Source: Actinopolymorpha alba DSM 45243 (GTDB taxonomy: Bacteria > Actinomycetota > Actinomycetes > Propionibacteriales > Actinopolymorphaceae). From it: DNA of 64,000 nucleotides. The translations under genes and the position numbers were made by a program. The stretch lies in NCBI RefSeq assembly GCF_000373925.1, contig NZ_KB892801.1, positions 1 through 64,000 on the forward strand, in the 5' to 3' direction. Position 1 is the first letter of the stretch. Every line of letters starts with the position of its first letter. Under the pieces are notes generated by a model. It made no database searches. It saw only the letters and a program-made list of their open reading frames with translations, and was not told where the DNA came from. Shown here piece by piece: positions 17,130-25,370 of this stretch.

Positions 17130-18298
17130 TTCTCGTCACCTGGCCTGCTGGCTTCATCCTGTGGACGGTTGCTGTCGCCGTACGGAGAAAACTCCTCGTA
17201 CTTGATGGCGCTTCGCCGGATCCCCGCGCGGGTCAGCTCGGACACCGTGTGCTCGACCATCTGCGGTGCCCCGCAGACCATCGCAGACCATCCGTGCCAG
17301 GACTGGCTGCGAGCCGCGGCAGTGCCGACCAGACCGCGTGGGCCGGGATAGGAGGTGTCGTCCGAGACGACGCCGGCGTATTGGAACCACGGCCGCTGGC
17401 TGAGCTGTGACAGGCGCTCGCGCTCGTAGAGGTTCCACGGCATCCGGGCGCCGTGGAAGAGCCGCACGTTGGGGCCGCTCCCGTGTGCCTGCCAGTCGCG
17501 GTCGATCTGTTCGAGCACCGCGCGCAGTGGCGCGAGGCCGGTCCCGCCCGCGACCATCAGGATGTCGCGGTGCTCGCCGTCCGGCCGGGTCAACCGCTCA
17601 CCGACCGGGGCGCCGAGACGGACGGTCTCGCCGACCCGGCTGGAGCGGACGATCGCGCCACTGACCTGTCCGCCGTCCACCAGCTGCACGTGGAGCTCGA
17701 GCGAGCCGTCCTCGCGGGGAGCGTTGGCCGGGCTGTAGTAGCGCCACAGTCGCGGCCGCTGGGGCACCTCCATCGCGAACGACTGGCCGGGGACGAAGGG
17801 GTACGGCTGCTGGGGGCGCAGCTGCAGCACCGTCACATCCATCGTCCGGCGTTCCACGGAGACGATGTCCGCCGACCACCAGGCCGGGGTGGTAGCCGCT
17901 GCTTCCTCCGCCGCCTGCACCATCACCTTGGCGATGAGGCCGTACGCCGCCGCCCAGTCGGCGGCGAGCCCTTCCGTCCACGCCGGTCCGAGGAAGTGCC
18001 GCAGCGTCGCGAGCAACGACGCACCCACGGCGCTGTAGTGCTCCGCGATGACCGAGAACCGTCGATGATCCCGACCGAGTTGCTGGATGAACGGCACCAC
18101 GTCATCCAGGTGCTCGACGTTGCTCACAACCCGGCCGAGCGCGCCGACGAGCTTGTCCCGCTGCGCCGACATGGAGATGGGGAACATCGCCCGGAGATCG
18201 GGATGGGAGAGGAACAGGTGTGAATAGAAGAACAGCGGCACCTCGTCACCGGATTTGGCGACCTGCTGCCAGCTCTCTTGTAACGCGGCCGTATCCAT
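17126..18298 (-). CDS. Flavohaemoprotein-like globin (globin-FAD-NAD reductase)
   Basis: 390-aa three-domain protein. The globin domain (1-140) has a B10 Tyr in LFFYSHLFL (Y25), an E-helix Gln in MSAQRDKL and the proximal His in LGRDHRRFS (H78). The ferredoxin-reductase FAD domain (about 150-250) has the flavin motif LWRYYSPAN. The NAD domain has VAGGTGLAPLRAVLEQ and a C-terminal VCGAPQMVEHT. This is the layout of flavohaemoglobins (NO dioxygenases), which turn NO and O2 into nitrate using NADH. Sequence outside the globin core resembles the actinobacterial variant more than E. coli Hmp, so a variant activity is possible. It lies 5 bp after the truncated haemoglobin gene and overlaps the DivIVA-like gene. 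Confidence 0.88.
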   Translation of the reverse strand: MDTAALQESWQQVAKSGDEVPLFFYSHLFLSHPDLRAMFPISMSAQRDKLVGALGRVVSNVEHLDDVVPFIQQLGRDHRRFSVIAEHYSAVGASLLATLRHFLGPAWTEGLAADWAAAYGLIAKVMVQAAEEAAATTPAWWSADIVSVERRTMDVTVLQLRPQQPYPFVPGQSFAMEVPQRPRLWRYYSPANAPREDGSLELHVQLVDGGQVSGAIVRSSRVGETVRLGAPVGERLTRPDGEHRDILMVAGGTGLAPLRAVLEQIDRDWQAHGSGPNVRLFHGARMPWNLYERERLSQLSQRPWFQYAGVVSDDTSYPGPRGLVGTAAARSQSWHGWSAMVCGAPQMVEHTVSELTRAGIRRSAIKYEEFSPYGDSNRPQDEASRPGDEK

Positions 18299-18303
18299 GA
18301 CGA

Positions 18304-18696
18304 TCAGATGACTCCGACGTTGACGACGTCTTTCTCGGTGGTGGCGAGTGCGCCGCCGACGCGTCCGATGATGTCTGGATCGACGTTCGCCTCCTCCAGG
18401 GCGGTGACCAGGTAGCTCGCCACCAACTGGAAGTCCGCGCGAGTGATCTTCAGGTCGGCGTGTGCGGTGCTCAGGTCTTTGCCGGCGTACTCCGCGGGGC
18501 CGCCCAGCACCTGCGAGATGAGCAGAACCTGATGGCGCTTGAGGCGCGGCATGTCAACCGTGGTGAAGAAAGGATCGAGCTTCGGATCGCTGCGCACGAG
18601 TTCGTAAAAGCGCTCGACCACCGCTCCCACCGCGGACGCACCGCCGATCCGGTCGTAGTCACTCGGCGTGGTCGATTCGGAAACGTGCTTGGCCAT
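18304..18696 (-). CDS. glbN: Group I truncated haemoglobin (trHbN type)
   Basis: 130-aa 2-on-2 globin. Landmarks are YDRIGGASAVGAVVERFYEL (B10 Tyr at residue 31), the GGPAEYAGKDL loop and STAHADLKI with the proximal His at residue 79. Mycobacterial trHbN proteins oxidise NO to nitrate and bind O2 tightly. The ATG at 18694-18696 is chosen because it follows gaaggacc and starts the family's normal length; an open frame extends some 140 codons upstream without similarity. It is the first gene of a three-gene operon with the flavohaemoprotein, giving two potential NO-consuming globins under one promoter. No NsrR-like site was recognised upstream. Confidence 0.88.
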   Translation of the reverse strand: MAKHVSESTTPSDYDRIGGASAVGAVVERFYELVRSDPKLDPFFTTVDMPRLKRHQVLLISQVLGGPAEYAGKDLSTAHADLKITRADFQLVASYLVTALEEANVDPDIIGRVGGALATTEKDVVNVGVI

Positions 18697-18851
18697 GGGG
18701 GTCCTTCGTCTCGTTCCGGCCCCCGTGATCACGCAATTGCTACCAGCGCTTTGTGGAGAGGCGCAACCTCGCGACCGGTATGCCCAGATTGGTCGGGGTG
18801 TCGCCGTAGCGCGTGATCGCGACGAATAGGGCAGGATGTCGGCGTCGCCGG

Positions 18852-21035
18852 TCACCCCCTGATGAGCAGGTCGGTGACGCGATAGGAATTGGCGAAGATG
18901 GTGAGCACCGGGTTGACCCCGCCGTTGGTCACGTGGATCGAGCCGTCGGCGATGCGGAGGTTGGCGTGTCCCCAGACCCGACCGTGCGGGTCGACCACGG
19001 AGGTCGCGGGGTCCGAGCCCATCCGGCAGGTCCCCGCCTGATGTTGTCCCGCGCTGGGTCCGCGCCCCACACCACCGGTCGGGGCGGTCCGGACCGCGCC
19101 ACTCGCGGCGAGCCATTCGACCGCCCGCTGCTGGAGCATCCGCGCGGTCGGCCGGTCGACGTCCAGAACGCCACCTGACAGCCGCGCCACCGGGATCCCG
19201 AACTCATCCCTCACCCGCGGGTCCACGGTGACCCGTGAGTGCGGACTCGGTGTCTCCTGGAGGGGGCCCATCACGAGCGTCGTCCGCTGGTAGGACTCCC
19301 GCATCCCGTCCTTGGCCGCCGGGCCGTACGCCGGGATCAGGCCGGTCGAGGTCAGCATGGCGTACGTCGCCAGCGGCATCGGGACGAAGTCGTTGGCCAG
19401 CATCCCGCCGCCGACCATCCCATCGTTGCCGTGCCGGAAGTCGTGGGTCGCGATGGTGGGACCCGGGCCGGTGCTGTCCTGCACGACGTCCTCGAACACC
19501 CCGAGCGCGCCGGCATAGACGTGCCCCTGCAGGTGGCGTCCCACCTGGTCGTGGTTGTTGCCCAGGCCGTGCGGCTCGCGAGCGGAACCGCTGACGAGCA
19601 GGAGCCGAGCGGTCTCGATGGCGCCGGCGGCGAGGATCACCTGGTCGGCGGTGATGGTACGCCGGCGTACCGGTGTGGTTCCGGCCCCGCTCGGGCCTCG
19701 CCCGTCCGGGCCCACCCCCGCCTCGCTATTGAGGCTGGTCACCAGGGCGACTCCGCTCACCCGGCCGTCGTCGGAGGTGACCACGCGTTCGACCCGCGTT
19801 CCGGTGAGCAGGTCGCAGCGGCCGGTCGCGAGGGCGCGCGGCACGACCGTGTTGTGGCTGCCGTTCTTGGCGTCCTCGGGGCAGCCGAAGCCGACGCACT
19901 GGCCGCACCGCACGCAGGCCGGCCGCCCGTTGAAGGGGCGGGAGTTGATGAGCAGCGGGACGCGGCCCGTCGACCAGCCGAGGCTGCGTGCCCCCGCCGC
20001 GAGCCGGGCGCCGGAGAGGTTCCCCGCCACGGGCGGCAGCGGGTAGCCCCGTGCCCGCCGACCCGCGCCGGTAAGTCCGTGCGGGTCTCCGGCCACCCCG
20101 AGTTCCCATTCCGCGCGGTCGTAGTAGGGCTCCAGGTCGTCGTAGGAGATCGGCCAGTCCGCCATCGAACTCCCCGCGGGCACGCCGTACGTGCTGGCCA
20201 TCACGAAGTCCGCCGGCACGAACCGCCAGGCCTGGGCGCCGTACACCCGGGTCCCGCCGCCCACGGTCATCGCGTTGTTGTTCCACCGCGGGTCGGTGGG
20301 CGCGATCGTGTGTTCACCATCGACCGCGTACACCCGTGGGTTGCCCGCGGCCGGCGGCCCCGCGACCTGGGCGTAGCCGAACAACGCGCGGTGGCTGCGC
20401 AGGTGGTCACCGCGCAGGTCGCCGGTGGAGAGCCAGTCTCCGCGTTCCACCGCAAGGACGTGGTAGCCCGCTTCCGCGAGCAGGCAGGCGGCCACGCCAC
20501 CACCGGCGCCAACCCCCACCACCACGGCGTCGTAATGCGACCGGACCTCGTCGAACCCAGGTAGGTCGGGGCGCTGGTCGGCCGGGGGCGTCACCGTCGT
20601 GCCGGGCCGCAGCGGCTGGAAGCCGACCATCCGCCAGGAGACCGCGTCCCGGTTACCGCCGTTACCGGGATCGGCGTAGAACCCTTGTGTGGTAAGGGAA
20701 ATCATCAACTGGACGAACTCCGCCGGCGGGGTCGACCAGGTGGCACGGGGGTCGCCCGTGCGGAGCCGGGCCAGAATCTCGTCGCACTGGTCGGCGTCGA
20801 GAGCGGCGAATCCCGCCGCGCCGTAGCCCAGCCGCGCCTCCTCGTCGAGGCCGGCAAGGCCAGCGGCGATGAGGGGTACGCGGTCAGGGAGTTCGGTCAG
20901 CAGGATCCGCTGGAGGAAGTCGCCGACGCCCGCCTCCCAACCGGAGGGACTCGTGTCGGCCGGGATCAGCCGGTCGACGAGGGTCCGCAGCGCCGGGTGC
21001 TCGACCAGGCGTTCCACGTCGTGGGCCTCGGTCAT
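18852..21035 (-). CDS. GMC-family oxidoreductase with N-terminal gluconate-2-dehydrogenase subunit-3-like domain
   Basis: 727-aa flavoenzyme. The first roughly 160 residues (ALRTLVDRLIPADTSPSGWE to STPPAEFVQLMISLTTQGFY) look like the small helical subunit 3 of membrane gluconate 2-dehydrogenases. The FAD site VVVGVGAGGGVAACLLAEAG follows near 171, then the GMC core. CVRCGQCVGFGCPEDAKNGS is a Cys-rich motif of GMC sugar and alcohol dehydrogenases. The end has HQAGTCRMGSDPATSVVDPH and NGGVNPVLTIFANSYR, the active-site region. It probably oxidises a sugar or alcohol. The ATG at 21035 follows aggaggaacgacc. A 45-bp palindromic repeat is embedded in frame (19675-19719). It is transcribed divergently from the Ser/Thr kinase. 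Confidence 0.85.
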   Translation of the reverse strand: MTEAHDVERLVEHPALRTLVDRLIPADTSPSGWEAGVGDFLQRILLTELPDRVPLIAAGLAGLDEEARLGYGAAGFAALDADQCDEILARLRTGDPRATWSTPPAEFVQLMISLTTQGFYADPGNGGNRDAVSWRMVGFQPLRPGTTVTPPADQRPDLPGFDEVRSHYDAVVVGVGAGGGVAACLLAEAGYHVLAVERGDWLSTGDLRGDHLRSHRALFGYAQVAGPPAAGNPRVYAVDGEHTIAPTDPRWNNNAMTVGGGTRVYGAQAWRFVPADFVMASTYGVPAGSSMADWPISYDDLEPYYDRAEWELGVAGDPHGLTGAGRRARGYPLPPVAGNLSGARLAAGARSLGWSTGRVPLLINSRPFNGRPACVRCGQCVGFGCPEDAKNGSHNTVVPRALATGRCDLLTGTRVERVVTSDDGRVSGVALVTSLNSEAGVGPDGRGPSGAGTTPVRRRTITADQVILAAGAIETARLLLVSGSAREPHGLGNNHDQVGRHLQGHVYAGALGVFEDVVQDSTGPGPTIATHDFRHGNDGMVGGGMLANDFVPMPLATYAMLTSTGLIPAYGPAAKDGMRESYQRTTLVMGPLQETPSPHSRVTVDPRVRDEFGIPVARLSGGVLDVDRPTARMLQQRAVEWLAASGAVRTAPTGGVGRGPSAGQHQAGTCRMGSDPATSVVDPHGRVWGHANLRIADGSIHVTNGGVNPVLTIFANSYRVTDLLIRG
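19675..19719 (+). repeat. Interspersed palindromic repeat, copy 2, in frame inside a CDS
   Basis: Starts gtggttccggcccc, has a central hairpin cgggc-ctc-gcccg and ends gggcccaccccc. It is 40/45 identical to 8601-8645. Here it lies antisense within the GMC oxidoreductase, where it encodes the AGVGPDGRGPSGAGTTPV loop before a conserved strand. Confidence 0.8.
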
Positions 21036-21220
21036 CGTGGTCGTTCCTCCTGCCGTGGGGTGTCCAGTCGTTGAACCGGCGGACAAGGTGTTTGGGTACG
21101 GCGACTAGGCTTTCAGTTTGGGTGGGGAGGTCCCCCGAACGCGATCCGACATCACAGGCGCCTGCTGTCAGGCTGCCCGCAGGTCGGCGTCGCCTCGGGG
21201 CAGTGGGATGGGGAGTGGAC

Positions 21221-23077
21221 ATGAGCGAGGGCGACCAGCTGATTGCTGGCCGTTACCGCCTGAACGATCGGCTCGGAAGTGGCGGGATGGGAGTCGTTTG
21301 GCGGGCGCATGATGAACGCCTGAACCGCGAGGTGGCGGTCAAACGCCTTCTCCTTCCGGCCTATCTCACCGGCAGCCAGGCTGAGGAAGCCAAGCTCCGG
21401 GCGATGCGCGAGAGCCGGATCGCCGCGCGCATCCAGCACCCGAACGTCATCGCGATCTTCGACGTTGTCGAGGATGATGGCCACCCCTGCCTGGTCATGG
21501 AGTATCTCCCTTCCAAGAGTTTGTCGGAGGTGCTCGCCGAGCGGGGCAGGCTTTCGCCTGAGGAAGTGGCCCACATCGGCGCGCAGGCCGCGACCGCGCT
21601 GGCGTCGGCGCACGCGGCCGGCGTGGTGCACCGCGACATCAAGCCCGGCAACGTGCTGATGGCCGACAACGGCACGGTCAAGATCGCTGACTTCGGGATC
21701 GCCCGCGCACCCGGCGACGTCACGGTGACCGCGACCGGACTCATCTCAGGTACGCCCGCCTACCTCTCGCCCGAGGTGGCGAGGGGCCAGTCGGCCACCT
21801 TCGCCTCCGACATCTTCTCGCTCGGGTCGACGCTCTACACGGCGGTCGAGGGACGGCCGCCGTTCGGGCCGAGCGACAACGCCATCGCCCTCCTGTATCG
21901 CGTCGCCTCCGGGCAGTTCGATCCGCCCCGGCAGGCGGGTCCGTTGACCCGACTGCTCCACGATCTGCTCAATCCCAGCCCCCGGTACCGGCCGTCGGCG
22001 TGGGTGGCGGGCCGGGCTCTCGCCTCGATCGCCGCCGCTCGCCTCTCCGCCGCGCGGGGGCTGTCCGCCGTACCCGCGAACTGGCAGGAAACCGTCACCC
22101 TCGCGCGCCCCGAGAAGCCCGAGACGGTGGTCGAGGCTTCGCCCACTGTGATGGCGAGCGAGCCGACGGTGGTGGCGGCGGCGCCTGCTGAAGCCGAAGT
22201 CAAAGCCGAGCCGGCTGAGGACGGGGCCGCCACCAACGAAGCCACCAACGAGGACTTGCCTGCCGTCACCACTCACGCGGAACAGGGAAGCACCGACGAA
22301 CCTGCGAGCGACCCGAAACAGGGCAACGAAACAGTAGTGAGCAGGGACGCGGACCCGATCCCTGACCCGGAACGAATCCCTGACGGGGAAGGAATCCCTG
22401 ACCAGGAACAGTTCGCGGATCCGGAGCAGCCGGGCCACCCGGGGCAGAGCGGCGAGCAGGAGCAGAGCGGCGATCAGGAGCAGGGGAGCCGCAAACGCCT
22501 GCTCTGGTTGACGATCGGCGTGGCGGCGGTCCTCGTCGTCGCCGGAGTCTCGCTGGCGATGGCCTTCGATCGGGTGCGCACTGACCGCAATGCCGAACCC
22601 GCCGTGTCGGGTACTCCCCGTACGTCGGCCAGCACGCACCGCACGACGACACCCTCACCAGCGCCGCCCAGCCGGCCGGCACGCACCACGCCCGCGCCGA
22701 CGAGCCCGACGGCCAGCGTCCCGACGTCCGCGAATCCCACGCCGAGCAGGACGCCCTCCCCGCGTACCACCGCTCCCGCGACGTCGCGTGCCCAGGCGGT
22801 CAGCGACTACTACGCGCTCATGCCCGGGAACCTCCAGGGCGGCTGGTCCCGGCTGTCCCCGAGGTACCAGAGGCAGGCGGGTGGCTTCGCCAGTTACCGC
22901 GGTTTCTGGTCGGGGATGCGAGCGGTGGGGGCGTCCAACGTCGTGGCGAGGGGCAACCGGGTCGAGGCGACGGTGACCTACACCCGCAGGAGCGGCTCGA
23001 CGGTTCGGGAGCGCCGGGTGTTCTCGCTCATCCAGCAGAACGGCCGCTGGCTCATCGACGCGTCAAGCATCCTCTGA
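21221..23077 (+). CDS. Membrane Ser/Thr protein kinase with extracellular NTF2-like domain
   Basis: 618-aa PknB-type kinase. The catalytic domain (about 11-275) has GSGGMG, the VAVKRL lysine (K41), VVHRDIKPGNVLM with HRD at 137-139, ADFGIA (157-159) and GTPAYLSPE. An acidic juxtamembrane region contains degenerate DPERIPDGEGIPDQEQ repeats, then a membrane helix near 425-448 (LTIGVAAVLVVAGVSLAMAF), a Pro/Thr-rich wall-spanning stretch, and a roughly 90-aa extracellular domain from SDYYALMPGNLQGGWSRLSP to the end. That domain looks like an NTF2/SnoaL-type fold instead of the PASTA repeats of PknB, so the sensed ligand probably differs. The ATG at 21221 follows ggggag; the longer open frame upstream is not family-like. 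Confidence 0.92.
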   Translation: MSEGDQLIAGRYRLNDRLGSGGMGVVWRAHDERLNREVAVKRLLLPAYLTGSQAEEAKLRAMRESRIAARIQHPNVIAIFDVVEDDGHPCLVMEYLPSKSLSEVLAERGRLSPEEVAHIGAQAATALASAHAAGVVHRDIKPGNVLMADNGTVKIADFGIARAPGDVTVTATGLISGTPAYLSPEVARGQSATFASDIFSLGSTLYTAVEGRPPFGPSDNAIALLYRVASGQFDPPRQAGPLTRLLHDLLNPSPRYRPSAWVAGRALASIAAARLSAARGLSAVPANWQETVTLARPEKPETVVEASPTVMASEPTVVAAAPAEAEVKAEPAEDGAATNEATNEDLPAVTTHAEQGSTDEPASDPKQGNETVVSRDADPIPDPERIPDGEGIPDQEQFADPEQPGHPGQSGEQEQSGDQEQGSRKRLLWLTIGVAAVLVVAGVSLAMAFDRVRTDRNAEPAVSGTPRTSASTHRTTTPSPAPPSRPARTTPAPTSPTASVPTSANPTPSRTPSPRTTAPATSRAQAVSDYYALMPGNLQGGWSRLSPRYQRQAGGFASYRGFWSGMRAVGASNVVARGNRVEATVTYTRRSGSTVRERRVFSLIQQNGRWLIDASSIL

Positions 23078-23197
23078 GGCGGCCCGGTAGGCCCCGTTTC
23101 AGGTGTGTCATCGCCCCCGACCAGAGGGCAACCCCGGGTTGTCATAGGAATGTCGGCCAAGAGGCCGAGAAACCTCTGACAACTCGACCAGGCCCGG

Positions 23198-23938
23198 TCA
23201 GGTGAGGGCGTGGCGGATCCACACGTTTGGTTCGACGTACGCCGCATAGTCGTGGCTGGCCATGCAGTGCACGGGCACCAGGGCACCCGGCACCTCCACC
23301 AGCCCGTCGGCGTCGAACGGCAGACCCGTCCACGCCCGCCACTGGTCCAGCGAGCCGGCGACCACCATCGAGGCCGGCGCGATCGAGTCGATCACTCCAC
23401 CCGCGCGGACGTGGGTACGCAGCCAGGGGTCGCCCGGCAGCCCGTCCTCGCGGGTCCGGAACGCGTACTCCCGCATGGGTGTCGCGGGCTCGAGGTGCTT
23501 CGCGGTGGGACGTACCGGCGCGATGAGTTCCTTGAAGCCACGTGCCCCGGCGTTGTCGCGAATCGCGGCGACCATGGCGCTGGAGAGGCCGCGACCTTGG
23601 TAGTCGGCCCGGATCGTGATGTCGATGGCGCTCACGATGTCGGGCTGGATGTCTCGGCGTTGGTCGGAGAACGCCCACATCAGCACCTGATCCCAGCCGG
23701 TCGGCGGCAGGGCACCCCGGCCTGGTGCCGCCAGCGCGAAGGGCACGCTGTGGCCGCGGGCCACGACCTCGGCGTTCTCGTCGGTGGCCACCAGCGTGAA
23801 GTCCGGGAAAGTGGCGGCGAGCCGGCCGAAGTGTGCCCAGCCCACCGGGTCGTTCAGGATGAACTCCGGCCAGGTGTCGGGCATCCGGGCCATCGGGTCG
23901 GAGAGTTCCGGGCGCTCGGTGAGGGTCGTAATGTGCAC
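23198..23938 (-). CDS. GNAT-family N-acetyltransferase
   Basis: 246-aa protein with a GNAT acetyl-CoA signature: AIDITIRADYQGRGLSSAMV, where QGRGLS is motif A, then AAIRDNAGARGFKELIAPVR. N-terminal to it is WPEFILNDPVGWAHFGRLAA, a segment seen in an actinobacterial acetyltransferase subgroup. The acceptor is unknown. A GTG at 23936-23938 is the likeliest start although no clear ribosome-binding site precedes it; a TTG 57 bp further upstream is the alternative. It stands alone between the kinase (convergent) and the TetR gene (same strand, 79 bp upstream). Confidence 0.78.
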   Translation of the reverse strand: MHITTLTERPELSDPMARMPDTWPEFILNDPVGWAHFGRLAATFPDFTLVATDENAEVVARGHSVPFALAAPGRGALPPTGWDQVLMWAFSDQRRDIQPDIVSAIDITIRADYQGRGLSSAMVAAIRDNAGARGFKELIAPVRPTAKHLEPATPMREYAFRTREDGLPGDPWLRTHVRAGGVIDSIAPASMVVAGSLDQWRAWTGLPFDADGLVEVPGALVPVHCMASHDYAAYVEPNVWIRHALT

Positions 23939-24016
23939 CGGCGGAGTGTATCCAGGGGCGGTGCGGCGACGCCCGCCATTAATCAGGCGCTGCAACCAGG
24001 CGCTGTCCGGCGGGCG

Positions 24017-24820
24017 CTATGCGGGGGAGCGGGACTCGACGAGCGTCTGGATGCCGTCAAGGATGCGTTGCAGTCCGAACTCGAACGCCTGGGTGGGGTC
24101 GTGCACCGAGCCGTACGCCGCTCCCACCGCCTGGCCGACCCTCGACGCTGCCGGATACCTGCTGGCGTCGCTCATCCTGGCGAGGATCGGGGCGTGTGCT
24201 GACCACCACTGCTCGTCGGTCAGGTCGGTGAGCCGGGCGGTCTGACCGACTTCCACGGCAAGGCGTGCGGTGGCTTCGACGTGTCCGGCGACGAGGGTGA
24301 GGACCGCGTCCATCTCGAGGTCGGTGAGCCCGATGCCGTCGACGGTCCGGAGTTCGTGGTCGTACTTCGCGATCGCGTTCGGACCCAGCACCGGACGAGC
24401 CGTCCCGACCTGTAGCAGCCAGGGGTGCCGTTGCAGGAGCGACCAGTTCTGCCGGGCAACCCGCTCGAGCCGATCGCGCCAGCCGCCGCCCGTTCCGGTG
24501 TCGTGAGTGTCCTGGGTCTCGCCGGTGCTCGCGGCGTCGCTCGCCGGCTCGGCGTACACCGTGTCGACCATGACGTCGATGAGCTCGGCCTTGCCGGGAA
24601 CGTAGGTGTACAGCGACATCGTTCCGACGCCGAGCCGCTCGGCGACCCGTCGCATCGACAGCGCGCCCAGCCCGTCGCTGTCGGCGAGGTCGATCGCGGC
24701 CCGCACGATCCGGTCGACGTTCAGCTCGGGTTTGCCCTTGCGGCTCGACCGCTCCCGGGTCCGCCACAGCAGGGCCAGGCTGCGGGCCGGGTCTCCGGCG
24801 CTGGTGTGCTCGATCGTCAT
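24017..24820 (-). CDS. TetR-family regulator (TetR_C-type ligand domain)
   Basis: 267-aa regulator. A roughly 30-residue lead is followed by the DNA-binding domain LNVDRIVRAAIDLADSDGLG, then ALSMRRVAERLGVGTMSLYT, and a C-terminal domain containing VARQNWSLLQRHPWLLQVGT, which resembles the tetracycline-repressor C-terminal class. The ATG at 24818-24820 is 94 bp from the divergent nitroreductase start, with a large palindrome between them. It probably represses the nitroreductase-helicase-SWIM operon and itself. A TGETQDTHDTGTGGG insert in the ligand domain looks low-complexity. Ligand unknown. Confidence 0.88.
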   Translation of the reverse strand: MTIEHTSAGDPARSLALLWRTRERSSRKGKPELNVDRIVRAAIDLADSDGLGALSMRRVAERLGVGTMSLYTYVPGKAELIDVMVDTVYAEPASDAASTGETQDTHDTGTGGGWRDRLERVARQNWSLLQRHPWLLQVGTARPVLGPNAIAKYDHELRTVDGIGLTDLEMDAVLTLVAGHVEATARLAVEVGQTARLTDLTDEQWWSAHAPILARMSDASRYPAASRVGQAVGAAYGSVHDPTQAFEFGLQRILDGIQTLVESRSPA

Positions 24821-24844
24821 CTGCGTGGGCCCCCCGAGTTTGGC

Positions 24845-24871
24845 GGCGTACCGTACCCTGTACCGTACGCC
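24845..24871. promoter_or_regulatory. Extended palindromic operator of the TetR gene at 24017-24820
   Basis: 27 bp made of half-site GGCGTACnGTAC, a 3-bp centre and its mirror GTACnGTACGCC. Every position except the two n and the centre is symmetric. Another cgtacg unit follows at once. It lies between the TetR start and the nitroreductase start, as expected for a TetR operator that can hold two dimers. Confidence 0.7.
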
Positions 24872-24914
24872 GTACGATAGCAAGCCGTCTACCGCCCTCC
24901 GGAGGCCACCCCGC

Positions 24915-25370
24915 ATGCAGTCCGCAGCACCGAATCCCTCGCCGCCGCGCTGGCTCAAACCCATGAACAAACTGTTCATCGCCCTGCAGCGGGGCGGCTT
25001 CAGCCTCGGCGGGATGCGGCTCCTGACCGTGGTGGGGCGGCGCAGCGGGAAGCCGCGTACGACCCCGATCACGCTGATGACGCTGGAGGGGGGGAGGTAC
25101 GTCGTGGGCGGGTTCCCGGGCGCCGACTGGGTCAAGAACGCCCGCGCCGCCGGCGTCGGCACACTCTCCAGCGGTCGCCGCAAGGAGCACGTGCGGCTCG
25201 TGGAGCTACCGGTCGAGGAGGCGCGGCCGGTGCTGTCCGCGTTCTCGCGCGAGGTCCCCAGCGGCGTCTCGATGATGAGAGACGCGGGCTTGGTGGACAA
25301 GGGCACGCCGGAGGAGTTCGAGGCGCTCGCCGGCCGCTGCGCGGTGTTCCGGATCGACTCGGCCGGGTGA
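24915..25370 (+). CDS. Deazaflavin (F420)-dependent nitroreductase-family protein
   Basis: 151-aa split-beta-barrel protein. MRLLTVVGRRSGKPRTTPIT and GGRYVVGGFPGADWVKNARA are the signature of the actinobacterial Ddn/FDOR-A family, which uses F420H2 to reduce quinones, nitroimidazoles and other substrates. The size equals that of Ddn-like proteins. The ATG at 24915 (MQSAAPNPSPP) is preferred; ATG 24963 (MNKLFIALQ) is possible. The end overlaps the SNF2 gene by 4 bp (GTGA), so it leads an operon that is otherwise chromatin- or RNA-helicase-like; the link may be only regulatory. Confidence 0.85.
   Translation: MQSAAPNPSPPRWLKPMNKLFIALQRGGFSLGGMRLLTVVGRRSGKPRTTPITLMTLEGGRYVVGGFPGADWVKNARAAGVGTLSSGRRKEHVRLVELPVEEARPVLSAFSREVPSGVSMMRDAGLVDKGTPEEFEALAGRCAVFRIDSAG

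Noticed and set aside
19239-20564. 441-codon plus-strand frame opposite the GMC oxidoreductase
   Set aside because: Shadow frame; the minus strand carries the FAD motif and GMC signature.
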